The notes: generated by a model not told the origin, from the sequence alone. 64,000 nt of DNA from Siphonodentalium dalli (GCA_032622095.1 CP136062.1:51041349-51105348), one strand, 5' to 3'. Numbered from the stretch's first letter, positions 22,920 to 34,643 are shown. Numbers and translations: made by a program.

Positions 22920-23800
22920 TTTTTATGTGTACCCATACCATAGTATGGTACACATAGTGTCAACGTCCGGATTGACCACTCGTCGTTCGTCCGTCCGTCC
23001 GTCCGTCCGTCCGTCTGTCCGTCCGTAGACACTTTACGTGTAATGCGATAACTCAAACATTTTTTACCTGATCAAAACCAAAATTTGTATATGGGGTTTT
23101 CAGCCCAATATACAGATCGAGTTCGAATATGGGTTTGATCCGACTTTTTTTTACAGAGTTGTGGCCCTTTTTTTACTTAGAATTCACACATTCTGCCATA
23201 ACTCAAACATTTTTTATCTAATCGGAACCAAACTTGGTATGTGAGTTTCTTGGCCCAAAATACAGATCGAGTTCGAATATGGGTTTGATCCGACATTTTT
23301 TTACGGAGTTATGGCCCTTTTTCGACTTATAATTCATGAATTCTGCCATAACTCAAACATTTTTTATCTGATCGGAACCAAATTTGGTATGTGAGTTTCT
23401 CGGCCCAAAATACAGATTGAGTTCGAATATGGGTTTGATCCGAGTTTTTTTTACGGAGTTATGGCCCTTTTTCGAATTAGAATTCATTAATTCTGCCATA
23501 ACTCTAACATTTTTTATCTGATTGGAACCAAATTTGGTGTATGAGTTTCTCAGACCAACATACAGATTGAGTTCGAATATGGGTTTGATCGGATTTTTAA
23601 TGGAGTTATGGTCCTTTGACATATAATTCACACATACATGTACTTCGATAAATCAACCATTTTTCATCTGATAGGAACCAAATTTGGTATGTGAGTTTCT
23701 CAACTCAAAATACAGAACGAGTTTGAATATGGGTTAGATCCAATTTGTTATACCAGAGATATGGCCCTTTTTAAACTAAGAATTATCCAGATTATAACCC
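22920..23800 (+). mobile_element. Pearl-like repeat: palindrome, GTCC tract, 149-bp tandem core
   Basis: It opens with the imperfect palindrome GTACCCATACCATAGTATGG. A (GTCC)n tract follows at 22987-23028. Then come about five copies of a core of roughly 149 bp starting near 23047, 23198, 23347, 23496 and 23645. Each core holds ATAACTCAAACATTTTT, GGAACCAAATTTGGTATG and GAGTTCGAATATGGG. A tetranucleotide tract next to a 150-160-bp tandem core is the layout described for bivalve pearl-type elements, which are thought to be Helitron-related. The assignment by layout is mine. Confidence 0.7.
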
Positions 23801-25719
23801 AAGTAACTTACAATTAATGAATACCTGCTTCTCTGTGAGCAAGATAAAAGACAATATAGTTTATTGCTTTGAGAGTTATTTATAGCCCTCATATGTTAGC
23901 TCTGTATAAGACAGAGATAGGTGATTTAACCCCTTTTACCCATTCCATGTCTTTTAACCTTTTCCATTAAATAAATAATTATATTATTTTGATATCTCAC
24001 ATGGCAATTTGCAACAACATGAATAGAACTGCTTACACTATGATAGTGGTGACAGGCTCTAGAGTTTAGATGTTATATTAACCCTTCTATATTGACTCAT
24101 ACATTCCAATAATTTGTGTTATTACTGGTTATTATGTACATTTGTCATATACTACTTTAGATCATAACAGTATACTCTATAATTCAACATTAAACGATTA
24201 TGATTCTGATCATAACAATTTATTATCGCCAAGGGATGGGTTAAACATCTGCCGATCGTGATCGGCCTCTCGTTTTTTATAATAAAAGATGGCAAACAAT
24301 AATTTATCTCCAAATGGTTGGCAAATAGCATTGCTGTGGCGATAACTGGCTTCACTTGTGACAATTAGATGGTTAACGGCCTACAGCATATTGGCAAACT
24401 TCAAATTCAATTTTCGAAGGCGTAATTTCAAATTCGTGATATAACTGCAGAATGTCAATGCATTAGGCAGATTCACATCAAATTAATATTGTATCTTATT
24501 TGTATTTTCCAATTCGAAAAGTAATTTTTAATGACACAATTGTTAGTAGTTCCTCTGCATCAGTTTAATTTTGTTTTACAGTCAAGTCTATTGTGACTTG
24601 AGCACTGCCTTGGACTTCTTTTATCGCAAATTTTCTTCATTGGCAAAATCGGCCAATAAAGTTTTGTTCAATCGTTAGAACTGGATACTCGAATAACGGG
24701 ATTGTGATTTTTTTTTACAACAGACGGATTTGGGATCATTCTTTCTAATATGTTGCAATTAATGTGCCAGGTGCGTAATTATAAGTAATCAACATATTTT
24801 TTGTTGCATTTATGGGCTTATAAAATTGGAAGTGGACGAATAACATACTTGGTATAATTTTGCTTTGCGAATTTATACAGTATGTTATTCGTCCACTTAC
24901 AATTTCATTGGCCATATTAAAATGCAACAAGAAATACTTGATTGCATAGACAAAATACACAACATTTTCTGAAGGTCGTAATTATATGAACTTCACACTT
25001 TTGTAAATTATGAATGAAAAATGCTAGTGGCTTACAACAACTAAGACTATAGATAAATGTTACCTGCAAAGTATGAGAATGAAAGATATATAAACAAACG
25101 TTCCAAGTCAGATGAATTTTACTTAATGTTTATCATCTGATCAGCCCTTTTAAATATCTCTCAATCCAATGCAGGTGCGATGTGGTGTGTATCATTGTTT
25201 TGGTGATAAGTAAGTTTTGACCACACCTCAGCCTATTGTTTGGTGATAAGTAAGTTTTGACCACACCTCAGCCTGATATAATTACCAATCCTTAATTCGT
25301 TATTACGCTAAACTGTGTGCCTCTGGGCACTTGTGGTAAATGCGCACAGGAAATTATTTATGATTTCTATATATTATTGAAAACTGGCGTATAACAGTAT
25401 CATTCCACTTACGTAGAAACCACCAACCCCCCGGAAAGCAACTGACAAACTTTCCCAGATACATGAAACTATTTCCGTGGATCACGAATCTGCGATCATT
25501 GCCATATGAATCAGGTTAGCCCTCCAAATTAGGAAAAATGTCTCACAGCAAATTTTATGTTGTGGCATTATAGATTCCATGGTTGCCACGGTGTTTCCCA
25601 TGGCATTGCTTATTACCATGGCGAATTTTGAGGACTGCATCGCTGGAGAGCTTATGTTAATTGGCCTAATGTGCCATGTATCTTACCAACTGAGCTGCTG
25701 CCGGGGCCCATAGCAATGT
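23801..25719. other. Mostly unassigned AT-rich DNA
   Basis: It contains an inverted repeat at about 24785-24945 and a 40-bp tandem duplication (TTGGTGATAAGTAAGTTTTG) at 25198-25275. No gene is recognised. Frames at 24152-24364 and 24745-24960 lack domains, and the latter is read through the inverted repeat. Confidence 0.5.
24785..24945. repeat. Foldback repeat, arms about 75 bp
   Basis: The arms contain AAGTGGACGAATAACATAC and the inverted GTATGTTATTCGTCCACTT, with GTTGCATTT and AAATGCAAC further out. The loop is about 30 bp. Homology fades near 24785 and 24945. I see no target duplication. Confidence 0.75.
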
Positions 25720-25936
25720 TTAATCATTTCAGTGCCAAGTCCGATTTTTGTATCAACCCATATTTCCTTGATCATTTTTCAAACTTATTGATTATAATAA
25801 TGTGATACATTGATGGAAAGAGCTCTAATAGAGCTCTTTCCATCAATGTATCACATTATTATAATCAATAAATTTGAAAAATGATCAAAGAAATATGGGT
25901 TGATACAAAAATCGGACTTGGCACTGAAAGGGTTAA
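25720..25936. mobile_element. Family E' palindromic TTAA element
   Basis: The two arms of about 105 bp are inverted copies from TTAATCATTTCAGTGCC to GGCACTGAAAGGGTTAA, meeting at GAGCTCTAATAGAGCTC. TTAA is present at both ends, and the right TTAA is shared with the next element. Confidence 0.88.
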
Positions 25937-26282
25937 CCCTTTACCCAACAGAAGGGCCCTGTGCCAATGCATTCTCTTATATATGCGAGTCGACCATAGG
26001 TCGCCTCGCATATATAAGAGAATGCATTGGCTTAACACATTAAAAATTATAAAATTGTTAAAGAATGCATTTTAGGCCAATGCATTCTCTTATATATGCG
26101 ACTCGCATATATAAGAGAATGCATTGGCACAGGGCATATCTGTAACTATCACAATGTGGTCAAGGAGCCGGTTCCAATGATATCCATATTTGTATGGTTC
26201 TATTGAGACAGACCGAAGATATTTTAGGCTGTTGAAGCTTTATTTGGCCGGTTTTTGCTCGGTTTGTTGGGTAAAGGGTTAA
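25933..26282 (+). mobile_element. Complete family B TTAA element in a chain
   Basis: Both TTAA ends are present. The first hairpin is complete, while the second is shortened to GCGACTCGCATATAT with its loop lost. The spacer between the hairpins is short. It shares TTAA with E' elements on both sides. Confidence 0.9.
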
Positions 26283-26390
26283 TCGAGCTCTTTCCATCAA
26301 TGTATCACATTATTATAATCAATAAATTTGAAAAATTATCAAGGAAATATAGGTTGATACAAAAATCGGACTTGGCACTGAAAGGGTTAA
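26279..26390. mobile_element. Half of a second E' element
   Basis: Only the right arm is present, from the fold (TCGAGCTCTTTCC) to GGCACTGAAAGGGTTAA. It is nearly identical to the right arm at 25828-25936. Its left border is the TTAA of the B element. Confidence 0.85.
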
Positions 26391-26551
26391 CCCTTTGAGT
26401 TCCAGGGGCCGATCTAATCAGCCCTAAACCTACACAATAAGTCTGTTAAAGAATATAATAAAATATATTAAAATTGTAAAAAAAAAAAAATAAAAAAAAT
26501 TGTTAGGTATATGGGTTGATACAAAAATTGACCTGGCACTCAAAGGGTTAA
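26387..26551. mobile_element. Family E TTAA element
   Basis: The ends are TTAACCCTTTGAGTTCC and TGGCACTCAAAGGGTTAA. The centre is A-rich. The left TTAA is shared with the preceding half element. Its relative at 59404-59649 has the same ends plus a hairpin of the B type. Confidence 0.87.
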
Positions 26552-26609
26552 ATATGTATAAAGAATACATCTAATAACACCATGTATCTTAATGTCGGAG
26601 TAGATTTAA

Positions 26610-26834
26610 AATCCAATAGATCTATTAGCTGTCATAACCCTGTCAGGTAAGAGAGTATGCTATATAGAGGTGCCGTCAGATATACCAATATGAAGTCCTC
26701 ACGTTTAGTTACAACATCCCTGTTCGCTATTACTCAACGTCGGTGCTAATGATAATTCTGTCATTTCAATAAGAGATCCATTTCAGTATGAATATTGAAG
26801 TCCTGAGTGTACGTCTGTACTCTAATTGCACGTA
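26610..26834 (+). repeat. Direct duplication, copy 1 (copy 2 at 28165-28387)
   Basis: Shared words include GATATACCAATATGAAGTCC, GCTATTACTCAACGTCG and CTGTACTCTAATTGCACG. The copies differ at scattered positions. Copy 1 is interrupted at its right end by the 31-bp A element. Confidence 0.88.
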
Positions 26835-26865
26835 CAGTAATGCCCTAAATAATAGAGCATTACTG
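26835..26865. mobile_element. 31-bp minimal family A element
   Basis: It consists only of the two ends: CAGTAATGCCCTAAATAAT joined to AGAGCATTACTG, with TA on both sides. The duplicate locus at 28380-28390 reads GCACGTAGCTAAC with a single TA and no insert, which proves the TA target duplication. Confidence 0.93.
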
Positions 26866-26880
26866 TAGCTAACTCTTAAG

Positions 26881-27147
26881 CTTAACCCTTAACCATGACT
26901 GGAGCTTCCTGAAATTTTGCAAAATTAAACCCTGTGCTTATGTATTCTCTTACATATGCGAATCTTCCATAGAGAGCCTCGCATATATAAGAGAATACAT
27001 TGGCATAACAATATTTACCTTGACCTTGTAAGCCAGTGCATTATCTTATATATGTGAGGTTCCCTATGGGAGACTCACATATATAAGAGAATGCACTGGC
27101 ACAGGATCTTTAATGCTGCACCAGCGCTTCTCCTATCATGAAAGGGT
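26881..27147 (-). mobile_element. Family G TTAA element with two hairpins
   Basis: It reads in reverse relative to 32843-33065. Both hairpins are present: one with TATTCTCTTACATATGCG arms and one with GCATTATCTTATATATG arms. The segment TTACCTTGACCTTGTAAG lies between them. The ends are decayed (TTAACCCTTAACCATGACTG; TCATGAAAGGGTCAA). Confidence 0.82.
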
Positions 27148-27198
27148 CAAAGGCCCACATCAGTATTAATCCTCAAATTATACCTAGTACTAGTTTAA

Positions 27199-27686
27199 TT
27201 AAAGGTACTCAACCCGTAAAGAGGGTCCCCATCTCAACAGATTCCAACAACAACAATCCGATCAGAGGGTCCTATATTACTATTTGTTTGGCTTTGGGGG
27301 TAAAAAATATTTGATTCGAGTCGAGGAACCCATCAAACAAAGCTCAGAGTTATTAGATATTGATTTTTGAAAATTCTTATGTTCTCGAGATGAGTACTGA
27401 TAACTGCCGTCAATTTGGTAACCTGCTCGAGATTTTACGCCAAAATTCTATTCAAACAGACAAGGATGGATAACTCTATAATCAAGTGGGTAATAATAAC
27501 GAATTTTTGATTGTCTTCTGGGCCAGAAAGAATTCCCGATAATGAAAAATAATAGATTTCTAAAATCGATATCTAACAAATCTGAGCTTTGATGGGTGAC
27601 TTCCTCGACTCGAATCAAATATTTTTGACCCCCGAAGCCATTGAAATAGTAATTGAGAGGAGTTTTATCGGGTTGAGTACCTTTAA
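27199..27686. mobile_element. Family F TTAA element
   Basis: The ends TTAAAGGTACTCAACCC and GGGTTGAGTACCTTTAA are inverted copies with TTAA at both ends. Long subterminal inverted zones include AAATATTTGATTCGAGTCGAG and its inverted copy. The 106-codon minus-strand frame at 27448-27768 is contained mostly in it and is not a transposase I recognise. Confidence 0.85.
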
Positions 27687-28164
27687 CAGGGTATCTTCCC
27701 CGTGGATATTTGGATATCTCCCCCCCCCCAACCCTGGATATCTCCTCCTTCCTCCACCCATGATGCAAAATTTTTCACTTCTTTGACATTACGTTATGAA
27801 ATGACATGAATATTTATTTTTTAGATTGATTTTTTTTAGTCTCTATCTTCTCTCCCACCTAAATTTTGGTTATTCCTTAAAGGCCCACTTAATTTTTGAG
27901 TCACTGAATAATTTTTTTTATAGTGCCTTGATTGTGCAATAATTAATGTTCGGAAAATGTTGTTTACCCCGTAGCCCACCTCCAAATTTGACAAAAAACA
28001 TGATCAGATTGTTTCACATATTTTGTTGGTTTATATAGTCATGAAACGGTGAGAACTGCACTTTTTCCTGATAAAAAGTTGTTTGAGTCAGGGTTTGGGT
28101 TGGAGTGTTGTGGGGCGGGGAGATGTTCAGGTCTTGATATCCCCTCCGCCCCCACCAACCTGCA
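27687..28164. other. Unassigned DNA
   Basis: It contains a C9 run near 27721 and scattered low-complexity tracts. No gene or element is recognised. Confidence 0.4.
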
Positions 28165-28387
28165 GCCTACATTGATCTATTAGCTGTCTTAACCATGACT
28201 GGTAAGAGATTATGTTTAACAGCACCCATCAGATATACCAATGTGAAGTCCTCACCTTTAGTTGCAACATCCCTGTTAGCTATTACTCAACGTCGATGCT
28301 AATGATAATTCTGTCATTTTAATATGAGATCCATTTCAGTAGAAATATTGAAGCCTTGAGTGTACGTCTGTACTCTAATTGCACGTA
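28165..28387 (+). repeat. Direct duplication, copy 2 (uninterrupted)
   Basis: This is the partner of 26610-26834. It keeps an intact GCACGTAGCTAAC at its right end and so shows the state before the 31-bp insertion. Confidence 0.88.
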
Positions 28388-28433
28388 GCTAACTCCACCT
28401 TAACCCTTTCATATTTAATATGTAATATGTTAC

Positions 28434-31400
28434 ATATTGTAATAGGATTATAACACATGAGCACCCCTTGTAACCATTGATATGTGACTTGACACTATAT
28501 TCCAGTCAGGGTCACACTATATTCCAGACAGGGTGCACCCTATATTCCAGTCATGGTGCACACTATATTCCAGTACGTGTGTCCGTGAGTACAGAATCTA
28601 TGCATATCATGTAACTAAAAGCCTCATGGTGCAGATACATATTGTAATAGGATAAAATCCTGAGCACCCCTTAAATTAGTCAAACTATTGAGATGTGACT
28701 CGACGCTATATTCCAGTCAGGGTGCACACTATATTCCAGACAGGGTGCACGCTATATTCCAGTCAGGGTGCACGCTATATTCCAGTCAGGGTGCACACTA
28801 TATTCCAGTCAGGGTCACACTATATTCCAGTCAGGGTGCATGCTATATTCCAGTCAGGGTCACACTATATTCCAGTCAGGGTGCACGCTATATTCCAGTC
28901 AGGGACACACTATATTCCAGTACATGTGTCCGAGAGTACAGAATCTATGCATATCATATAACTAAAAGCAGATATATTATATAGAATCTCTGCTAAAAGC
29001 CTCAAGGTGCGGAGACATATTGTAATAGGATTCTAACCCTGAGAGTCCCCTGGTCTAACCACTGAGATGTGACTCGACACTATATTCTTGTCAGGGTCAC
29101 GCTATATTCCTCTCAGGGTCACGCTATATTCCAGTCAGGGTCACACTATATTCCAGTCAGGGTCACACTATATTCCTGTCAGGGTCACACTATATTCCTG
29201 TCAGGGTGCACACTATATTCCAGACAGGGTGCACCCTATATTCCAGTCATGGTGCACACTATATTCCAGTACGTGTGTCCGTGAGTACAGAATCTATGCA
29301 TATCATGTAACTAAAAGCCTCATGGTGCAGATACATATTGTAATAGGATAAAACCTGAGCACCCCTTAAATTAGTCAAACTATTGAGATGTGACTCGACG
29401 CTATATTCCAGTCAGGGTGCACACTATATTCCAGACAGGGTGCACGCTATATTCCAGTCAGGGTGCACACTATATTCCAGACAGGGTGCACGCTATATTC
29501 CAGTCAGGGTGCACACTATATTCCAGACAGGGTGCACGCTATATTCCAGTCAGGGTGCACACTATATTCCAGTACATGTGTCCGAGAGTACAGAATCTAT
29601 GCATATCATATAACTAAAAGCAGGATATATTATATAGAATCTCTGCTAAAAGCCTCAAGGTGCGGAGAAATATTGTAATAGGATTCTAACCCTGAGCATC
29701 CCCTGGTCTAACCACTGAGATGTGACTCGACACTATATTCGTGTCAGGGTCACGCTATATTCCAGTCAGGGTCACACTATATTCCTCTCAGGGTCACGCT
29801 ATATTCCAGTCAGGGTCACACTATATTCCAGTCAGGGGTCACACTATATTCCTGTCAGGGTCACGCTATATTCCAGTCAGGGTCACACTATATTCCTGTC
29901 AGGGTCACACTATATTCCAGACAGGGTGCACCCTATATTCCAGTCATGGTGCACACTATATTCCAGTACGTGTGTCCGTGAGTACAGAATCTATGCATAT
30001 CATGTAACTAAAAGCCTCATGGTGCAGATACATATTGTAATAGGATAAAAGCCTGAGCACCCCTTAAATTAGTTAAACTATTGAGATGTGACTCGACGCT
30101 ATATTCCAGTCAGGGTGCACACTATATTCCAGTACGTGTGTCCGTGAGTACAGAATCTATGCATATCATGTAACTAAAAGCCTCATGGTGCAGATACATA
30201 TTGTAATAGGATAAAAGCCTGAGCATCCCTTAAATTAGTTAAACTATTGAGATGTGACTCGACGCTATATTCCAGTCAGGGTGCACGCTATATTCCTGTC
30301 AGGGTCACACTATATTCCAGTCAGGGTGCACGCTATATTCCAGTCAGGGTCACACTATATTCCAGTCAGGGTCACACTATATTCCAGTCAGGGTGCATGC
30401 TATATTCCAGTCAGGGTCACACTATATTCCAGTCAGGGTGCACGCTATATTCCAGTCAGGGTCACACTATATTCCAGTACATGTGTCCGAGAGTACAGAA
30501 TCTATGCATATCATATAACTAAAAGCAGATATATTATATAGAATCTCTGCTAAAAGCCTCAAGGTGCGGAGACATATTGTAATAGGATTCTAACCCTGAG
30601 AGTCCCCTGGTCTAACCACTGAGATGTGACTCGACACTATATTCTTGTCAGGGTCACGCTATATTCCTCTCAGGGTCACGCTATATTCCAGTCAGGGTCA
30701 CACTATATTCCAGTCAGGGTCACACTATATTCCTGTCAGGGTCACACTATATTCCTGTCAGGGTGCACACTATATTCCAGACAGGGTGCACCCTATATTC
30801 CAGTCATGGTGCACACTATATTCCAGTACGTGTGTCCGTGAGTACAGAATCTATGCATATCATGTAACTAAAAGCCTCATGGTGCAGATACATATTGTAA
30901 TAGGATAAAAGCCTGAGCACCCCTTAAATTAGTTATAACTATTGAGATGTGACTCGACGCTATATTCCAGTCAGGGTGCACACTATATTCCAGTACGTGT
31001 GTCCGTGAGTACAGAATCTATGCATATCATGTAACTAAAAGCCTCATGGTGCAGATACATATTGTAATAGGATAAAAGCCTGAGCACCCCTTAAATTAGT
31101 TAAACTATTGAGATGTGACTCGACGCTATATTCCAGTCAGGGTGCACACTATATTCCAGTACGTGTGTCCGTGAGTACAGAATCTATGCATATCATGTAA
31201 CTAAAAGCCTCATGGTGCAGATACATATTGTAATAGGATAAAAGCCTGAGCACCCCTTAAATTAGTCAAACTATTGAGATGTGACTCGACGCTATATTCC
31301 AGTCAGGGTGCACACTATATTCCAGACAGGGTGCACGCTATATTCCAGTCAGGGTGCACACTATATTCCAGACAGGGTGCACGCTATATTCCAGTCAGGG

Positions 31401-32530
31401 TGCACACTATATTCCAGTACATGTGTCCGAGAGTACAGAATCTATGCATATCATGTAACTAAAAGCAGATATATTATATAGAATCTCTGCTAAAAGTCTC
31501 AAGGTGTGGAGACATATTGTAATAGGATTCTAACCCTGAGCATCCCCTGGTCTAACCACTGAGATGTGACTCGACACTATATTTCAGGGTCACGCTATAT
31601 TCCAGTCAGGGTCACACTATATACCTCTCAGGGTCACGCTATATTCCAGTCAGGGTCACACTATATTCCTGTCAGTGTCACACTATATTCCAGCCAGGGT
31701 CACACTATATTCCAGTCAGGGTCACACTATATTCCTGTCAGGGTGCACACTATATTCCAGTCAGGGTCACGCTATATTCCAGCCAGGGTCACACTATATT
31801 CCAGTCAGGGTCACACTATATTCCAGTCAGGGTCACACTATATTCCTGTCAGGGTGCACACTATATTCCAGTACATGTGTCCGAGAGTACAGAATCTATG
31901 CATATCATATAACTAAAAGACTCAAGGTGCAGAGACATATTGTAATAGGATTATAACACTGAGCACCCCCTACATGTAGTCTAACCACTGAGATGTGACT
32001 TCGACATTATATTCCAGTCAGTGTGCACTCTATTTTCCAGTAAGGGTGTCCGATATTAGGATAATAATAGGATTATAACCCTGAGCACCCCCTACATGTA
32101 GTCTAACCACTGAGATGTGACTTCGACATTATATTCCAGTCAGTGTGCACTCTATTTTCCAGTAAGGGTGTCCGTTAATAGGATAATAATAGGATTATAA
32201 CCCTGAGCATGCACCCCTTAAATTAGTCTAACCACTGAGATGTGACTCGACGCTATATTCCTGTCAGGGTCACACTATATTCCAGTCAGGGTGCACACTA
32301 TATTCCAGTACATGTGTCCGAGAGTACAGAATATATGCATATCATATAACTAAAAGCAGATATATTATATAGAATCTCTGCCAAAAGCCTCAAGGTGCGG
32401 ATCTTAATCTTAATTGAGACATATTGTAATAGGATTATAACACTGAGCACCTCTTACTCTAACCATTGAGATGGGACACGACACTACTTTCCAGTCAGGG
32501 TGCATGATATATTCCAGTCAGGGTGCCTAA
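28434..32530 (+). repeat. Higher-order satellite of 22/23-bp monomers
   Basis: The monomer is CTATATTCCAGTCAGGGT followed by GCACA (23 bp) or CACA (22 bp). Runs of about 2-14 monomers alternate with a non-monomer spacer that contains GTCCGAGAGTACAGAATC, ATGCATATCATATAAC, ATATTGTAATAGGAT and GAGATGTGACTCGAC. About 15 such composite units can be counted. Units near 32000-32500 are more diverged. Frames of 60-116 codons over the array are artefacts. Confidence 0.93.
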
Positions 32531-33541
32531 TTCCCAGACTGGTCTACAGGATCAATGCAAAAAAGAAAATCTGTAAAGGCCAATTTAATTTTCGATAGGA
32601 TTATGCATGTACTGTATATGTATATATTTTACAGTTGATTTTTATAGATAATTAAACCACAGAATCCTCTATAGAATGCTATTAAAGATTTATTCAGTGT
32701 TTTATGCCTCCATATACAACATATGAAATAAATAAGGCTTCAGTAATGGGGGGTAATTGTAATTTGTAATTTTAATTACTTTTTCTCAAGTAATTGAGAG
32801 TAATTTGTAATTGGACCATATCTCGATTAACAGTAATTGAAGTTAATCCTTTCATGACCGGAGCTGTGCTGGTGCAGCATTAAATATCCTGTACCAGTGC
32901 ATTCTCATAAATATGCAAGTCTCCCATAGGGAGCCTCTTGAATATAAGATAATGCCCTGGCTTACAAGGTCAAGGTAAATATTGTTAAGACAATGTATTC
33001 TCTTATACATGTATATAAAAGAATGCATTGGCATAGGGTTTTTGCTAAATTTCTGGAAGGGTTAAATAATTATTTGCATAAATAGACATGTGATTCAATT
33101 ACTTTATCATTTACATCAAATTACGTTCTAAAATGCACATCCTTTAAAGGGGATTTAATGTAATTTGTGTCAATTGAGTTTTCAACAAGTCAGTTGTGCA
33201 CCAAAATTTTCGGATTAGAAACAAATGTAAATTATTTGCATGTTCAATTAGCTTCACTTAAAATTCACTTTATTTCCCTGAAAAAAATATTGAAAACATA
33301 ATTGCGACATGCAAACTAGACTTATAAAGTCTGCCTAAAACATCGAAATGATCTGAATTAAAAGAATAAAAAATCAATATTAATCAAGATAGTGTCTTTC
33401 AAGTGACTCTTGAAAGTCTTGTTCCAAATGAAATATTTTATACACTATTATCTGAATAACAATCCTGAAAGGTTTTGCTAAAATTGGGCTGGAACCCAGT
33501 GTGTAACCCTGAAATTCCTTAATAGATCTTTAAACAGCAAA
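32531..33541. other. AT-rich DNA with a possible hAT end and a G element
   Basis: CAGTAATGGGGGGTAATTG at 32741 resembles the start of some hAT elements, but I find no matching right end. A G element lies at 32843-33065. The remainder is unassigned. Confidence 0.4.
32843..33065 (+). mobile_element. Family G TTAA element
   Basis: It runs from TTAATCCTTTCATGACC to GGAAGGGTTAA. The first hairpin is decayed (CCAGTGCATTCTCATAAAT) and the second is shortened (TTCTCTTATACATGTATATAA). TTAA flanks it on both sides. Confidence 0.83.
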
Positions 33542-33794
33542 CAGTAATGATCCAAATAATCGACTCCTTAACCACAGCAGAATTATGGGTAATTTTTCAG
33601 GATTTATTCGGAAATATGGCTTGTTGCCATTGATCGGAAAGCTTTCAGTGGAAATATGGCTTGTTGCCATTCATCGGAAAGCTCTCAGTGAGAGCTTTCT
33701 GATGAATGGCAACAAGCCATATTTCCGACTAAATTCTGAAAAATCACCCATAATTATGCTGTGGTTAAGGAGTCAATTATTTAGGGCATTACTG
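33542..33794. mobile_element. Family A MITE with repeated arm segment
   Basis: The ends are CAGTAATGATC and GGGCATTACTG. A partial arm block (GGAAATATGGCTTGTTGCC) is present twice before the fold. Confidence 0.88.
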
Positions 33795-34179
33795 TATGTA
33801 CCTAAATATAAACAATTAATAGTACGAAATTATGTTGTGAAAATGATATGGTCAATGCTTCATAATTTTATTGAGAGTCACAGTCCTCATAATTTGAAGA
33901 ATCATTGATTACATGCCAAAAAGTCACAACGCGTGCATATGCACAACAAGAGTGATTGACGCATCTGTCACCTGGCTATCATTGTGGCAGTCACAGCTAG
34001 TTAACCAGCTGGTGGCTGAAACTGACGTCAACCATCAATAGATTGCACCAGATTTGTTTTCATTATGTGATCCTGACCTGGTGATCTAGAAATATCGTCT
34101 GTCGACTGTTAGTGCATATGTACGCTTCTCTCAAATGAATCAATTGGATAAAGTGACTTACTTTTCAGAATCAAACCCA
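33795..34179. other. Unassigned DNA
   Basis: No repeat or gene is recognised in this stretch. Confidence 0.4.
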
Positions 34180-34616
34180 AGCATTGTAATAGTATGTCTG
34201 TCATTCGCAGAATGAGGTCCCCAAATGGTGAATTTAGTGATGCTACCCTGCACAGTGGGCTGGCATCACTAAATTCACCCTCTGGGGATCTCATTCTGCA
34301 GATAAGAGGCCTTAAGTATCTATAGTCTCAAATTAACTTTGTTTTTAGTTATTTTCCCCTTCTATTCAGTTTCTATATCCCCTAAATTGCAGAAGATAAA
34401 ATGCATAATCGAGGTGACTAATGGGTGAAGATCACCAAGTTCAACTGGGGAATTTCAATCTGATCCTATGTCTCCCGTAGCAGTTGAGGCCTCAGCAGAA
34501 TGAGGTTCCCAGAGGGTGAATTTGGTGATGCCAGCCCACCATGTGGGATAGCATCAGTAAACTCACCCTCTGGGGACCTCATTCTGCAAATGACAGACAC
34601 ATTATTTCAAGGCTTG
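34178..34616. mobile_element. Family D hAT-like MITE, CAAGCC-ended form
   Basis: The ends CAAGCATTGTAATAGTA and TATTTCAAGGCTTG are decayed inverted copies. Two hairpins of AGAATGAGGTCCCC arms are present. The flanks ATCAAACC and AGCAAACC fit an 8-bp target duplication with one change. Confidence 0.83.
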
Positions 34617-34643
34617 AGCAAACCTTGCAAATATTGAGGGATA

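Noticed and set aside
23047-23800. GAGTTCGAATATGGG as a tRNA-type B box, suggesting a SINE
   Set aside because: It recurs in each 149-bp core without an A box at the right distance and without a tRNA-like fold.
28688-31956. Many frames of 60-116 codons with YIPVRV or LYSSQG repeats
   Set aside because: They are read-throughs of the 22/23-bp satellite with no unique sequence, signal or conserved start.
32741-33200. hAT element starting CAGTAATGGGGGGTAATTG
   Set aside because: Only one end looks right; no inverted right end or 8-bp duplication was found.
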